Shown here: in pieces, positions 25,250 through 33,042 of the stretch
How the letters are laid out: every line of letters starts with the position of its first letter
How positions within the stretch are numbered: the first letter of the stretch is position 1
Assembly: GCA_937898625.1 (NCBI GenBank)
Contig: CALEJF010000006.1
Span: 62,001 to 126,000, forward strand
DNA length: 64,000 nt
Reading direction: 5' to 3'
Source of the DNA: an uncultured Clostridia bacterium
GTDB lineage: Bacteria; Bacillota; Clostridia; Oscillospirales; Acutalibacteraceae
Position numbers and translations under genes: made by a program
Notes under the pieces: model-generated
The model's input: the letters and a program-made list of their open reading frames with translations, nothing else
Database searches by the model: none
Told to the model about the DNA's origin: nothing

Positions 25250-25281
25250 TTGATAAATACCCTGCATTTGTATTATAGTTT

Positions 25282-25346
25282 AAAAATATGCCCACCGAGG
25301 GAATTCCTTCGGTGGGTTTTTGATGGTTTTCAGTAAATGGTGTAAG
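25282..25346. repeat. Left copy of a ~65-bp direct repeat flanking a cohesin-like gene
   Basis: AAAAATATGCCCACCGAGG...TTCGGTGGGTTTTT...TTTTCAGTAAATGGTGTAAG. The same arrangement recurs at 26109-26176 (AAAAATATACCCACCGAGG...TTTTCAATATGTGGTGCAAG). Each copy includes a terminator hairpin. Confidence 0.6.
25289..25321 (+). terminator. Intrinsic terminator after the MFS gene
   Basis: CCCACCGA / TCGGTGGG stem and TTTTT tail, inside the direct repeat. Confidence 0.8.
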
Positions 25347-25483
25347 TTATTTTTAATCTTGTCATTAAACCTATCCGTACAATTTGAGAATCACCCCTGA
25401 AAAAACAGCAAAAGTTTTTCTGTACTTGCAAAATAAAGAATTCTATGTTAACATTAAAATACAAAAAATATGGAGATGATTTT

Positions 25484-26080
25484 ATGAAAAAAGTAGTAAG
25501 TATCCTTCTTGTTGCAGTGATGCTTTTCACTATGTTTGCAGTAACAGCATCTGCAGCGAAGGCACCTACAATTATGGCAACAGCAGATAGCACACAGGTA
25601 AAAGTTGGCGACACTGTTACTGTAACAGTTAGCACAGCAAAAAATTCAAAACTTTGTGTAGCAACTCTTTCTTTACTTTATGATGAGGAATATTTTGAGG
25701 TTGTTGATGCAACTAGTGCAGGAGCATTCCCATCAGAAGTACTTAACGATAAGTTGCCCGGTGAAGTAAAATATGTTGGTGCAACAGTATCGCAAATCAG
25801 CGATATTTCAACAACTATTTTTGCTGTTGAATTCAAAGTACTTAAGGCAGATGGAGTAATCACATTTGATGCCAGCGAGGTTTATGTAGCTGATGGTGGA
25901 AAAGAAGTTGATGTTTCAGATAACTATTCACCTGTTGGAATTATAATTAGTGCTCCTTTTGAATGTGACCATAATTGTCATAAGGGCGGTATTGCTGGGT
26001 TCTTCTGGAAAATAGGCAATTTCTTCAACAAGATTTTCCGTATAAAGCAGTACTGTGAATGTGGCGCAGCACATTATTAA
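25484..26080 (+). CDS. Secreted cohesin-like protein with a GFFWKI-type C-terminal tail
   Basis: 198 residues from ATG 25484 (GGAGATGA upstream; the earlier in-frame ATG 25445 lacks an SD). Signal peptide ~1-26, then one cohesin-like domain (~27-155) very similar to those at 372 and 1910 (KVGDTVTVTVSTAKNSKL). There are no Cys repeats, dockerin or sortase motif. Instead the C-terminus has CDHNCHKGG, an amphipathic GFFWKIGNFFNKIF segment (25997-26038) and CECGAAHY at the end. I recall this Cys/aromatic tail from other clostridial secreted proteins but know no function for it; retention at the membrane or wall is a guess. Weak promoter TTGCAA-N17-TAACAT at 25426-25454. Confidence 0.75.
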   Translation: MKKVVSILLVAVMLFTMFAVTASAAKAPTIMATADSTQVKVGDTVTVTVSTAKNSKLCVATLSLLYDEEYFEVVDATSAGAFPSEVLNDKLPGEVKYVGATVSQISDISTTIFAVEFKVLKADGVITFDASEVYVADGGKEVDVSDNYSPVGIIISAPFECDHNCHKGGIAGFFWKIGNFFNKIFRIKQYCECGAAHY

Positions 26081-26108
26081 TGTTAAGCGTTTCAAAGGAT
26101 AGCGATAA

Positions 26109-26176
26109 AAAAATATACCCACCGAGGAAAAATCTTCGGTGGGTTTTTTGTGCCGATTTTCAATATGTGGTGCAAG
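26109..26176. repeat. Right copy of the ~65-bp direct repeat flanking the cohesin-like gene
   Basis: Imperfect direct copy of 25282-25346, in the same orientation, on the other side of the 25484-26080 gene. No transposase lies between them. Confidence 0.6.
26116..26150 (+). terminator. Intrinsic terminator after the cohesin-like gene
   Basis: CCCACCGA / TCGGTGGG stem (26118-26143) with TTTTTT tail. Confidence 0.8.
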
Positions 26177-26217
26177 AAGAAATTGCCAAGTTTTTTAGAC
26201 AAAACGGATTTTAGATT

Positions 26218-27045
26218 TTACATTGCACCTAAAAATTCTTCAAGACAGAGGTTGTTTTCTTTAATTTCTGTTGCAGCATCAATGCCAACATAACGCCAGT
26301 GCCAAGGCTGATAAATCATACCTGTGGTTTCAGTTTTGTCTTCAGGATAACGGAGAATAAATCCAAAATGGTGAGCATTTAAAGTAAGCCACTTAAATTC
26401 TTGAGTTGAAGCAAAACCTGCACTTGCACTGCCTATATCAACTGCAAGTCCTGCACCGTTTTCGCTACAGCCTGCAGGTTCAATGCGTTTTTCTGTGTTC
26501 ATTTTTGCTTCTTCTTCGCTCATTCCTGTCAGGAAGGACTGAAGTTTGTTGTTATATATTGTTTTTTGCGTTTGGTAACTGCAATAGCCTGAATACGGAG
26601 TAAGAGTTACTCCGTCAGCCTTTGCGGTGTCATACATTTTCTTGTAGGCTTCTGCAACACGGGAATCAACTGTTACCTTACTTGATTCAAGAATTGTTGA
26701 TGTTGACGGAAGATAGTTTCGGTCAAGTGGATATTTTTTGCTGATTAAGGCTAAATACCAATTCTCACCTTTAAGCACCTTTTCAGGGTCATAATTTGTC
26801 CAGTCCGTAACCGGTTTTTCTTCGGGTTTTTCAGGTGTTTCTGATGTGTTTTCATCAGGTGCAGAACTTCCTTCTGTTGGAGTTTCCTGCGGGACAGTTG
26901 TATTTTCAACCTGATTTATGTGAATATTTACCTTGTTGTACTCGCCGTCACGGCAAAAGACAGCATATAAGATAACAAGCAATCCTAAAATAACTACAAG
27001 GGATGCTAAAAGAAATATTTTGATTTTAGATTGTTTCCTTTTCAT
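26218..27045 (-). CDS. VanY/LdcB-like M15B peptidase with altered zinc motif
   Basis: 275 residues. One N-terminal transmembrane segment (~8-29), a Pro/Glu/Thr-rich spacer (~45-80), then a D-Ala-D-Ala carboxypeptidase-like domain (~95-275) with SGYCSYQTQK, SENGAGLAVDIG and QPWHWRYVG. In this family the middle motif is normally SxHxxGxAxD, with His as a zinc ligand. Here the residue is Asn (~196; codon at 26458-26460 on the minus strand), while the later Asp and His are kept. It may be inactive, bind metal differently, or only bind peptidoglycan. AGGAAG precedes the ATG. Single gene. Confidence 0.8.
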   Translation of the reverse strand: MKRKQSKIKIFLLASLVVILGLLVILYAVFCRDGEYNKVNIHINQVENTTVPQETPTEGSSAPDENTSETPEKPEEKPVTDWTNYDPEKVLKGENWYLALISKKYPLDRNYLPSTSTILESSKVTVDSRVAEAYKKMYDTAKADGVTLTPYSGYCSYQTQKTIYNNKLQSFLTGMSEEEAKMNTEKRIEPAGCSENGAGLAVDIGSASAGFASTQEFKWLTLNAHHFGFILRYPEDKTETTGMIYQPWHWRYVGIDAATEIKENNLCLEEFLGAM

Positions 27046-27202
27046 AATGTGCTTCCTGTTTTGTGATTTATTATTGTATATAGTTTATTCTTTTTTTACT
27101 GTAATGTCAATATTTCCAATTTTTTTAAAAATAATAGTGACTTAACAAAAAATGTGTGATACAATAATATAGTATATATTCGTATAGTGGGAGGTTTCTG
27201 TT

Positions 27203-28474
27203 TTGAAAGCATACGAGAGTAATACTCACTACCCGTCAAAAGTTCGCGAATGCTCGAACTTTGCAATCAGGGAAATCAGAAAAGTTTGTAAAGAGATTGG
27301 TCCTCGTCCTGCCGGTTTTACAGGCGAAGAAAAAGGTCAGGACTATGTTGAAAAACTTATGACTCCTATTGCTGATGAGGTAAAAAGAGAAAAATTTACA
27401 TTAAACCCTAAAGCATTTATGAGTTGGGTTATGATTGATGGCATATTGGCACTTGTTGCAGCTGTTTTAGGAATTCTCTGTTTTGCATTTAATATGCCGG
27501 AAACAGTTGAAATGATAATGCGAGTAACATCTGTGGCGCTTGTTGTTATTGCGGTATTCTTTTTGTTGGGCGAGTTCCTTTTCTACAAACCCGTTCTTGA
27601 CCCGTTCTTTAAAAAGGCAGAATCAAGTAATGTCATTTGTACAAGAAAAGCATCAGGCGAAACAAAGAGAAGAATTATCATAGGCGGACATATGGATACT
27701 GCTTATGAATGGAGATATACTTACCTTGGTGGTCCTAAATTAGTTACAACTGTTGTTGTTTCTGCAATTCTTAGCCTTTTAATTACATTGGGACTTTCAA
27801 TAGCAGGATTTTTCGTTGAAAACCGTACAGCAGAAATCGTAATGATTATTGTTCAGGCAGTTACAATCCCTGCACTTGTTTCAGTAATGTTCTTTGTAAA
27901 CTGGAAGCTTCCTGTTGATGGTGCTGCTGATGACCTTACAGGCGTTTTTGCCTCAATGGCGACACTCCTTTACCTTAAACACAACGATGTTCGTTTTGAA
28001 AACACTGAAGTTGTTGCAGTTTCAATGGGTGCGGAGGAAGAAGGTCTTCGTGGCTCAAAGGCTTTTGCAAAGGCTCACGGAGAAGAATATAAAAATGACG
28101 GTGTTGAAACAGTTTTTGTAGCACTTGATACTCTTCGGGATTATGATTTTATGGGAATTGTCACAAAGGATATGACAGCAACTGTAAGTCTTGACAAGCA
28201 GGCTTGTGCACTTATGAAAAAGGCTGCAGAAAATGCTGGAATCGATGTTAATTATACAACCACGCCATTAGGCTCAACTGATGCTGCTGCTACACAGCAG
28301 GGTGGAATTAAGTCGGTTGCCTTTACAAGTATGGACCCTGCTCCTGCAAGATATTATCACACACGCGACGACAATGTTAATGTGCTTGAAATGAAAACAC
28401 TTGAAGATTCACTTAAAATTGTTCTTGAAACAGTATTCTTGTTCGACGAACAAGGACTTAAAGACAGTTATTAA
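27203..28474 (+). CDS. M28-family peptidase with internal membrane segments
   Basis: 423 residues from TTG 27203, with GGGAGG at 27188-27193. N-terminal ACxF-like region, then membrane segments at ~80-100, ~108-125, ~192-212 and ~220-238, interleaved with an M28 zinc peptidase: GGHMDTAYEW, DGAADDLTG, GAEEEGLRGS, STDAAA and YYHTRDDN carry the usual two-zinc ligands and catalytic Glu. The catalytic portion probably lies on one side of the membrane while the helices interrupt it. Possible promoter TTAACA-N17-TAATAT at 27142-27170. A lipoprotein gene follows after 13 bases, so they are likely co-transcribed. Natural substrate unknown. Confidence 0.8.
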   Translation: MKAYESNTHYPSKVRECSNFAIREIRKVCKEIGPRPAGFTGEEKGQDYVEKLMTPIADEVKREKFTLNPKAFMSWVMIDGILALVAAVLGILCFAFNMPETVEMIMRVTSVALVVIAVFFLLGEFLFYKPVLDPFFKKAESSNVICTRKASGETKRRIIIGGHMDTAYEWRYTYLGGPKLVTTVVVSAILSLLITLGLSIAGFFVENRTAEIVMIIVQAVTIPALVSVMFFVNWKLPVDGAADDLTGVFASMATLLYLKHNDVRFENTEVVAVSMGAEEEGLRGSKAFAKAHGEEYKNDGVETVFVALDTLRDYDFMGIVTKDMTATVSLDKQACALMKKAAENAGIDVNYTTTPLGSTDAAATQQGGIKSVAFTSMDPAPARYYHTRDDNVNVLEMKTLEDSLKIVLETVFLFDEQGLKDSY

Positions 28475-28487
28475 AGGGGAAAAATAT

Positions 28488-29615
28488 ATGAAAAAGAAAT
28501 TTATTAAAATTTTGTCTCTTGCATTGGTTTTTACAATGTTAGCAGTTTCCTTTGCAGGATGCAATACATCAGCAGTACAAAAACCTGAAGCAGTGCAGGC
28601 AAAAACAGACCTTAAGGATGTGGCATTCAAGTTTACTTACGGTGAACTTAAAAATGTTCTTCCGGGTGATAAGCTTGCAACACTTTATGAGAATTTTAAC
28701 AAGAAAACAGACGACAGAGTAGTTGAACTTTCGTATTATGAGCTTGTTTCAAAATATGGATCAGAGGAATATTTTGACAAAATCCTTGCTCTTATTTCTG
28801 AAGAAGAATGGGCACAGTTTACAGGAAATCAGCAAGAAGTTCTTGACTATTTCAACTCACTCATTAACGATATTAAGGCAAACGGCTCAGCAAGAGTTTC
28901 TTATAACGAAAATTTCTGGATTAACCATGGTGACCAGGTAGTTTTCAAGGACGCAAACGGAAATGAACTTGAAAATCAAAAAGAATTCCGTGCAGCGTTC
29001 CGTCTTTATGCAGATACAGCACTTAAAGACATCGGTTCTTTCCTTATGAATTGCTCACAAGACGATGCAACTGAATTCAATGCAGACTTAACAGATGTTA
29101 TTTATCCTCTTGGTGAGAAAACTGCAAGTACATTGGCACTTAATGACCTCTATACTGACGAAAAAACAAAGACATATCCAATTTATACATCAATTATTCC
29201 TAACCTCGTGCATGACCTTGATGAAAAAGGCAACAACGCAGAGGATGAGGACGGCGAATATATTTTTGTCCCAAATGAGCTTACAAGAACAATTAATATT
29301 ATGGTAAAGCCTGAAGAAGCAAGTGTTAAAAAGGCATTTACTATCCGTGAAAAAGACGGAATTATGGAACAGTTCAAGGTTGCTGAAAACTATCTTAAAC
29401 TCAACTCCTTTGAAATCGGCTTTGCACCTTGTAAGATTATGGCAGGTATTAATGCTGTTACAGATGAAATGACTTATGTAACTTATGAGAAGAATATGGT
29501 TATAACAGCAAATATCACATTTACAGGCAGCCTTGCACAGTATGGTACAGTAATTGTTGAATTTCCTTGCACATCATCGCTTACATACAACTTCGGTTGG
29601 CCAACAGCTGAATAA
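28488..29615 (+). CDS. Lipoprotein of unknown function
   Basis: 375 residues from ATG 28488 (AAAGGGGA upstream). The signal peptide ends in a lipobox, SFAGC, so the mature protein should carry a lipid on Cys and sit on the outer face of the membrane. The rest is soluble alpha/beta with no family I recognise. It is predicted to follow the M28 membrane peptidase in one transcript and is followed by a strong terminator, suggesting the two work together at the cell surface. Confidence 0.75.
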   Translation: MKKKFIKILSLALVFTMLAVSFAGCNTSAVQKPEAVQAKTDLKDVAFKFTYGELKNVLPGDKLATLYENFNKKTDDRVVELSYYELVSKYGSEEYFDKILALISEEEWAQFTGNQQEVLDYFNSLINDIKANGSARVSYNENFWINHGDQVVFKDANGNELENQKEFRAAFRLYADTALKDIGSFLMNCSQDDATEFNADLTDVIYPLGEKTASTLALNDLYTDEKTKTYPIYTSIIPNLVHDLDEKGNNAEDEDGEYIFVPNELTRTINIMVKPEEASVKKAFTIREKDGIMEQFKVAENYLKLNSFEIGFAPCKIMAGINAVTDEMTYVTYEKNMVITANITFTGSLAQYGTVIVEFPCTSSLTYNFGWPTAE

Positions 29616-29632
29616 GAATTGACTAAATAATT

Positions 29633-29662
29633 AAGACGGCAACTTTGTGTGCCGTCTTTTTT
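29633..29662 (+). terminator. Intrinsic terminator after the lipoprotein gene
   Basis: AAGACGGCA / TGCCGTCTT stem and TTTT tail. Confidence 0.85.
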
Positions 29663-29731
29663 GTTGACAACGGAGTTTATAAGAGATAAAATAAACTTGT
29701 AATTAATTTCATTTGAAATGGGGATTGAAAA

Positions 29732-31777
29732 ATGAAAAAGGTTTTAGCGATGTTTATTGCATTTGTAATGGTTATTTCCACATTTTCTCTTTTTGCATTT
29801 GCTAAAGAAGAGGTAGTGCCTGTTGTTGTATTGCAGGGATATTCAGGACCAACTCTTGTTTATGCAGATGAAAACGGGGACCCTATAATCGATGAGGAAA
29901 CAGGGGATGTTATCAAAGCCTGGCCCGTTGATTTTGGAAAAATCGGTGAGCAACTTGTGGAGGCATTACCTGAAATGGTGACAGGCAAGCTTGTGGGTGA
30001 GGATGCAATTGTTGAGGCAATTGTGCCAATTGTTAAGGAAACACTTATGCCTCTTGTAATTCTTGAGGACGGCACATCATGGCAGAATCTTACTTATTAC
30101 CCAAAAGGCGCAGCCGCAACGCAGGTTTCAACACTTATTGAAAACAATATGCAACAGTATATTCCCGAAAGCGTTTTTGTAGAAGAAGCCATAGAGCGTG
30201 TTGGTGCAGAAAATGTTTTTGGTTTTACCTTTGACTGGCGAAAAGGTCAGGTTGATTACGCAAAGGCTGTTGACGAGTATATTCAGGAAGTAAAAGAAAT
30301 CACAGGTAGCGATAAAGTTGATATTATGGGACTTAGCCACGGTGGTCAATATGGTACGACATATCTTTACTATTATGGTCATAAGGGCGATGTAAGAAAT
30401 GCCATTCTCGCAAACCCTGCAACAGGTGGTACAACTCTTGTCAGTACAGTTTTGATGAATGAATATGTTGACCTTGATTTAAAGAATGTTATGAAATTCG
30501 TTGAACATATATTTGATATAGAAGAAGACTTTAATTGGATTTTCGACCTTCTTTCTTTAGAAAATATTGTTGGTGGTGCAAACAGAGTTTTGCAGGAAGA
30601 AAGAATTAATTACAGATTTTCTAATGTACCGTCACTACTTGACTTTGTTCCTATGGACAGATTCTGGGAGGTTGTTGAGCATATTGGTCTTAACCCGGAG
30701 AAAAATGGTAAACTTTATTATGATACAGTAAAGTATCACACAGATATCCATACAGGCACAAACCTTGCGGATAAGTTTGCAGAATTACAGAAAATGGGAA
30801 CAAATATCGGATATATTGTTGGTTGCGGATATACTGCAGTAAGCAGTGTGGGAACAAATTCCGATTTCCTTATTGATACATATCTTGGCTCGGGTGGAGC
30901 TACTTGTGCTCCTTTTGGTGAGAGATTTGAACAAGAGTATGAACAAATAGGAACAATTTGTGACGACCCTTCACATTATCATATTTCACCTGAATTTAAT
31001 ATTGACGCCTCGACAGGTGCTTTACCTGACAGCACTTGGTATGTTTCAGGTCAGGGACATGGTCAGTATTTCAATGACCCGTATACAAGAGAGATTGTTT
31101 GTGAATTTCTTTGGGGAGGTCTTGAAAGCGTGTATGACGATGAGCGTTTCCCACAGTTTAACTATTCGCAGAAACACGCTGATAATGTCTACGCATATTT
31201 TAACAATACAGATGCAGGATACCATTCATCTGCTGATACAGAGTTTATCGTTGAAAATCTGTCATTTAACTCACCAATGCATATTTGGTGTGTGGAGATT
31301 AAGGGTGCAGATATAGAATATACACACAAAATTGATACCGTGCTTCAGGTTGGCGAAAAGTATGTAATGGACATAAGCGACATTTCACCTGAAACGGCAG
31401 AAAAGCCATTTACAGTAAGTGTGTCATATATTATAGACAATACAATGCACACAATAGCAACAAGGGAATTCAGTTTTATTGCTATGAGCGACGAAGATAT
31501 GAAGATTTATTCACATCTGGCAAAGAAGACTGTGAATGATGAAGAAAAACCTGCTCCGGAAGAAACTGTTAAACCAGAAGTGCCTTCTCAAAAGCCTGAA
31601 ACAGAAAAACCTGCAGAGCCTTCGACTCCTGTTGAGCCTGAAGTTAATAGACCGGTAACGGATGTTCAGGTGCCAAATACAGATTCGGATATTGCATATG
31701 TGGTTTTGCCCATAATTGCAATTTGTTTTACATCCTTGATATGCATTGTAGGACTTCGTAAAAAAGAAACTGAATAG
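29732..31777 (+). CDS. Secreted alpha/beta-hydrolase (LCAT/lipase-like) with sortase-type C-terminus
   Basis: 681 residues. Signal peptide ~1-24. An alpha/beta-hydrolase fold begins with VVPVVVLQGYSG; the nucleophile elbow is GLSHGG with Ser ~202, and FDWRKGQVD upstream resembles LCAT/PGAP1-type acylhydrolases. A His in SGQGHGQYF may complete the triad. After ~residue 600 come a Pro/Glu/Lys-rich linker, VPNTD (31670-31684), a hydrophobic helix and RKKETE: a sortase-like signal with the same PNT core as the cohesin-like protein at 1910. It probably acts on an ester at the cell surface; the substrate is unknown. Confidence 0.72.
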   Translation: MKKVLAMFIAFVMVISTFSLFAFAKEEVVPVVVLQGYSGPTLVYADENGDPIIDEETGDVIKAWPVDFGKIGEQLVEALPEMVTGKLVGEDAIVEAIVPIVKETLMPLVILEDGTSWQNLTYYPKGAAATQVSTLIENNMQQYIPESVFVEEAIERVGAENVFGFTFDWRKGQVDYAKAVDEYIQEVKEITGSDKVDIMGLSHGGQYGTTYLYYYGHKGDVRNAILANPATGGTTLVSTVLMNEYVDLDLKNVMKFVEHIFDIEEDFNWIFDLLSLENIVGGANRVLQEERINYRFSNVPSLLDFVPMDRFWEVVEHIGLNPEKNGKLYYDTVKYHTDIHTGTNLADKFAELQKMGTNIGYIVGCGYTAVSSVGTNSDFLIDTYLGSGGATCAPFGERFEQEYEQIGTICDDPSHYHISPEFNIDASTGALPDSTWYVSGQGHGQYFNDPYTREIVCEFLWGGLESVYDDERFPQFNYSQKHADNVYAYFNNTDAGYHSSADTEFIVENLSFNSPMHIWCVEIKGADIEYTHKIDTVLQVGEKYVMDISDISPETAEKPFTVSVSYIIDNTMHTIATREFSFIAMSDEDMKIYSHLAKKTVNDEEKPAPEETVKPEVPSQKPETEKPAEPSTPVEPEVNRPVTDVQVPNTDSDIAYVVLPIIAICFTSLICIVGLRKKETE

Positions 31778-31786
31778 CATATAGAA

Positions 31787-31818
31787 AAACCTCTCGGATT
31801 ACTTCCGAGAGGTTAATT
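31787..31818. terminator. Bidirectional terminator between convergent genes
   Basis: AACCTCTCGGA-TTAC-TTCCGAGAGGTT stem with flanking A and T runs. Confidence 0.85.
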
Positions 31819-31821
31819 CTT

Positions 31822-32052
31822 TTAAAGTGCTTTAATTTTTTCGATGCAATCCTTGCAAACTGCCATTTTGCTGTTTACATTTTCTGTTGAACCACAGATT
31901 TTGCACACGGGTGTAAGTTTTTCAATCACGATTTTGCCGTCAATCTCTGTGATTTTCACCTCAGTCATTTCGTGAATCCCAATACTCTTTCTGTATTCAG
32001 CAGGAATAACAATTCGATTCATTTTGTCCATTTTTCTTACAAATTGCGTCAT
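31822..32052 (-). CDS. abrB: AbrB-family transition-state regulator with C-terminal zinc ribbon
   Basis: 76 residues from ATG 32052 (AAAGGAGCG upstream; an ATG ten codons earlier is less well placed). The N-terminal ~45 residues are a swapped-hairpin AbrB DNA-binding domain (VRKMDKMNRIVIPAEYRKSIGI). The C-terminus has two CxxC pairs (CKICG and CKDC), a likely zinc ribbon, as in some clostridial AbrB proteins. It probably represses post-exponential genes. Diverges from the FHA/FtsW/PBP operon across ~230 bases. Confidence 0.88.
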   Translation of the reverse strand: MTQFVRKMDKMNRIVIPAEYRKSIGIHEMTEVKITEIDGKIVIEKLTPVCKICGSTENVNSKMAVCKDCIEKIKAL

Positions 32053-32224
32053 AATCAACGCTCCTTTTCTTAGTTTTGACATATTTTACCATATTCATTA
32101 TATCATAAATTGTCGAAATTTGTAAAAGAAATAAAAAAATTTTATTTTTTATGAAAAAAATGAAAAAACAAGGGAAAAGGTGTGAATGAATTTTTAAAAT
32201 TTCGTTACAGTAATATGGAATGGA

Positions 32225-32253
32225 TTGACATTGTTGAATTTTAAGGGTATCCT
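32225..32253 (+). promoter_or_regulatory. Putative promoter of the FHA-FtsW-PBP operon
   Basis: TTGACA at 32225-32230, 17-base spacer, TATCCT at 32248-32253, ~29 bases before the ATG. Confidence 0.55.
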
Positions 32254-32282
32254 AATATTAACAATTTTAAGGAGGGATAATA

Positions 32283-33002
32283 ATGGATAATGTAGAATAT
32301 ATTATGCGATATGTTCTTTGTTTTCTGGCTATTGCAGTTATTTTAAACTGTGTTTTATCCCTTATACGCTTAAGACCAAAAAAGAAAGTTTATGCATTAT
32401 TGGTAGATGTTACCAACCAAGAGCAATTCCCCATAACTTGCTACGAAACCTCCGTTGGAAGAAGCAAGGCTTGTGATATTGTTTTTTCAAATATGACCGT
32501 TTCCCGCTCACATGCAGTAATTGCATTGAGAAAAGATGGTTTTTATGTTTTTGATACAGAGTCCAAAGCGGGAGTTTTTGTAAATGGTGAGCAAATAGAG
32601 AAATCTCAAAAAATCTTTAATGGTGATGTAATTGCCTTTGGTACAGCTGCTTTGAAATTTTATATAGGTAGCGAAGCAGATGATGATATAAGTCATAAAA
32701 AGGATGCTCCGATTGCCAGAGCAACACTTACTAATCTTGCAGATAATAATGTGTTCAGACTTGAAGGGGACTATGTTACAATTGGTAGAAAAAGAGGAAG
32801 CAATATTGAAATTTCTGCTCCCTATGTTTCAAGGGAACACGCGGAATTGACTCTCCAAAAAAACAGATGGGTTATTGAAAATTTCAGTACGGTTACAGCA
32901 ACAACATTAAATGGAGAGATTATTTATTCACCAACATACCTTGAAAATGGGGATGTTATTGAAATTGGTGATTTCGCATTCCGATATGAGGAAAACAGAT
33001 AG
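32283..33002 (+). CDS. Membrane-anchored protein with two FHA domains
   Basis: 239 residues. One N-terminal transmembrane helix (~9-29), then two forkhead-associated domains in tandem: FHA1 ~40-128 (SVGRSKACDIVFSN...VSRSHA) and FHA2 ~145-237 (TIGRKRGSNIEIS...VSREHAEL, LNGE). FHA domains bind phosphothreonine peptides. Both have the conserved GR and SxxH residues. It begins an operon with an FtsW/RodA-like flippase/polymerase and a class B PBP, so it probably links Ser/Thr phosphorylation to wall synthesis. No kinase gene is nearby. Confidence 0.88.
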   Translation: MDNVEYIMRYVLCFLAIAVILNCVLSLIRLRPKKKVYALLVDVTNQEQFPITCYETSVGRSKACDIVFSNMTVSRSHAVIALRKDGFYVFDTESKAGVFVNGEQIEKSQKIFNGDVIAFGTAALKFYIGSEADDDISHKKDAPIARATLTNLADNNVFRLEGDYVTIGRKRGSNIEISAPYVSREHAELTLQKNRWVIENFSTVTATTLNGEIIYSPTYLENGDVIEIGDFAFRYEENR

Positions 33003-33042
33003 TAAAATATGATAGCAAAGAACAGAAAGGCAGGTGGTAAAT

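Noticed and set aside
25282..26176. Insertion sequence flanked by direct repeats
   Set aside because: No transposase or terminal inverted repeats; the ~65-bp repeats are better explained by duplication or recombination, so reported only as repeats.
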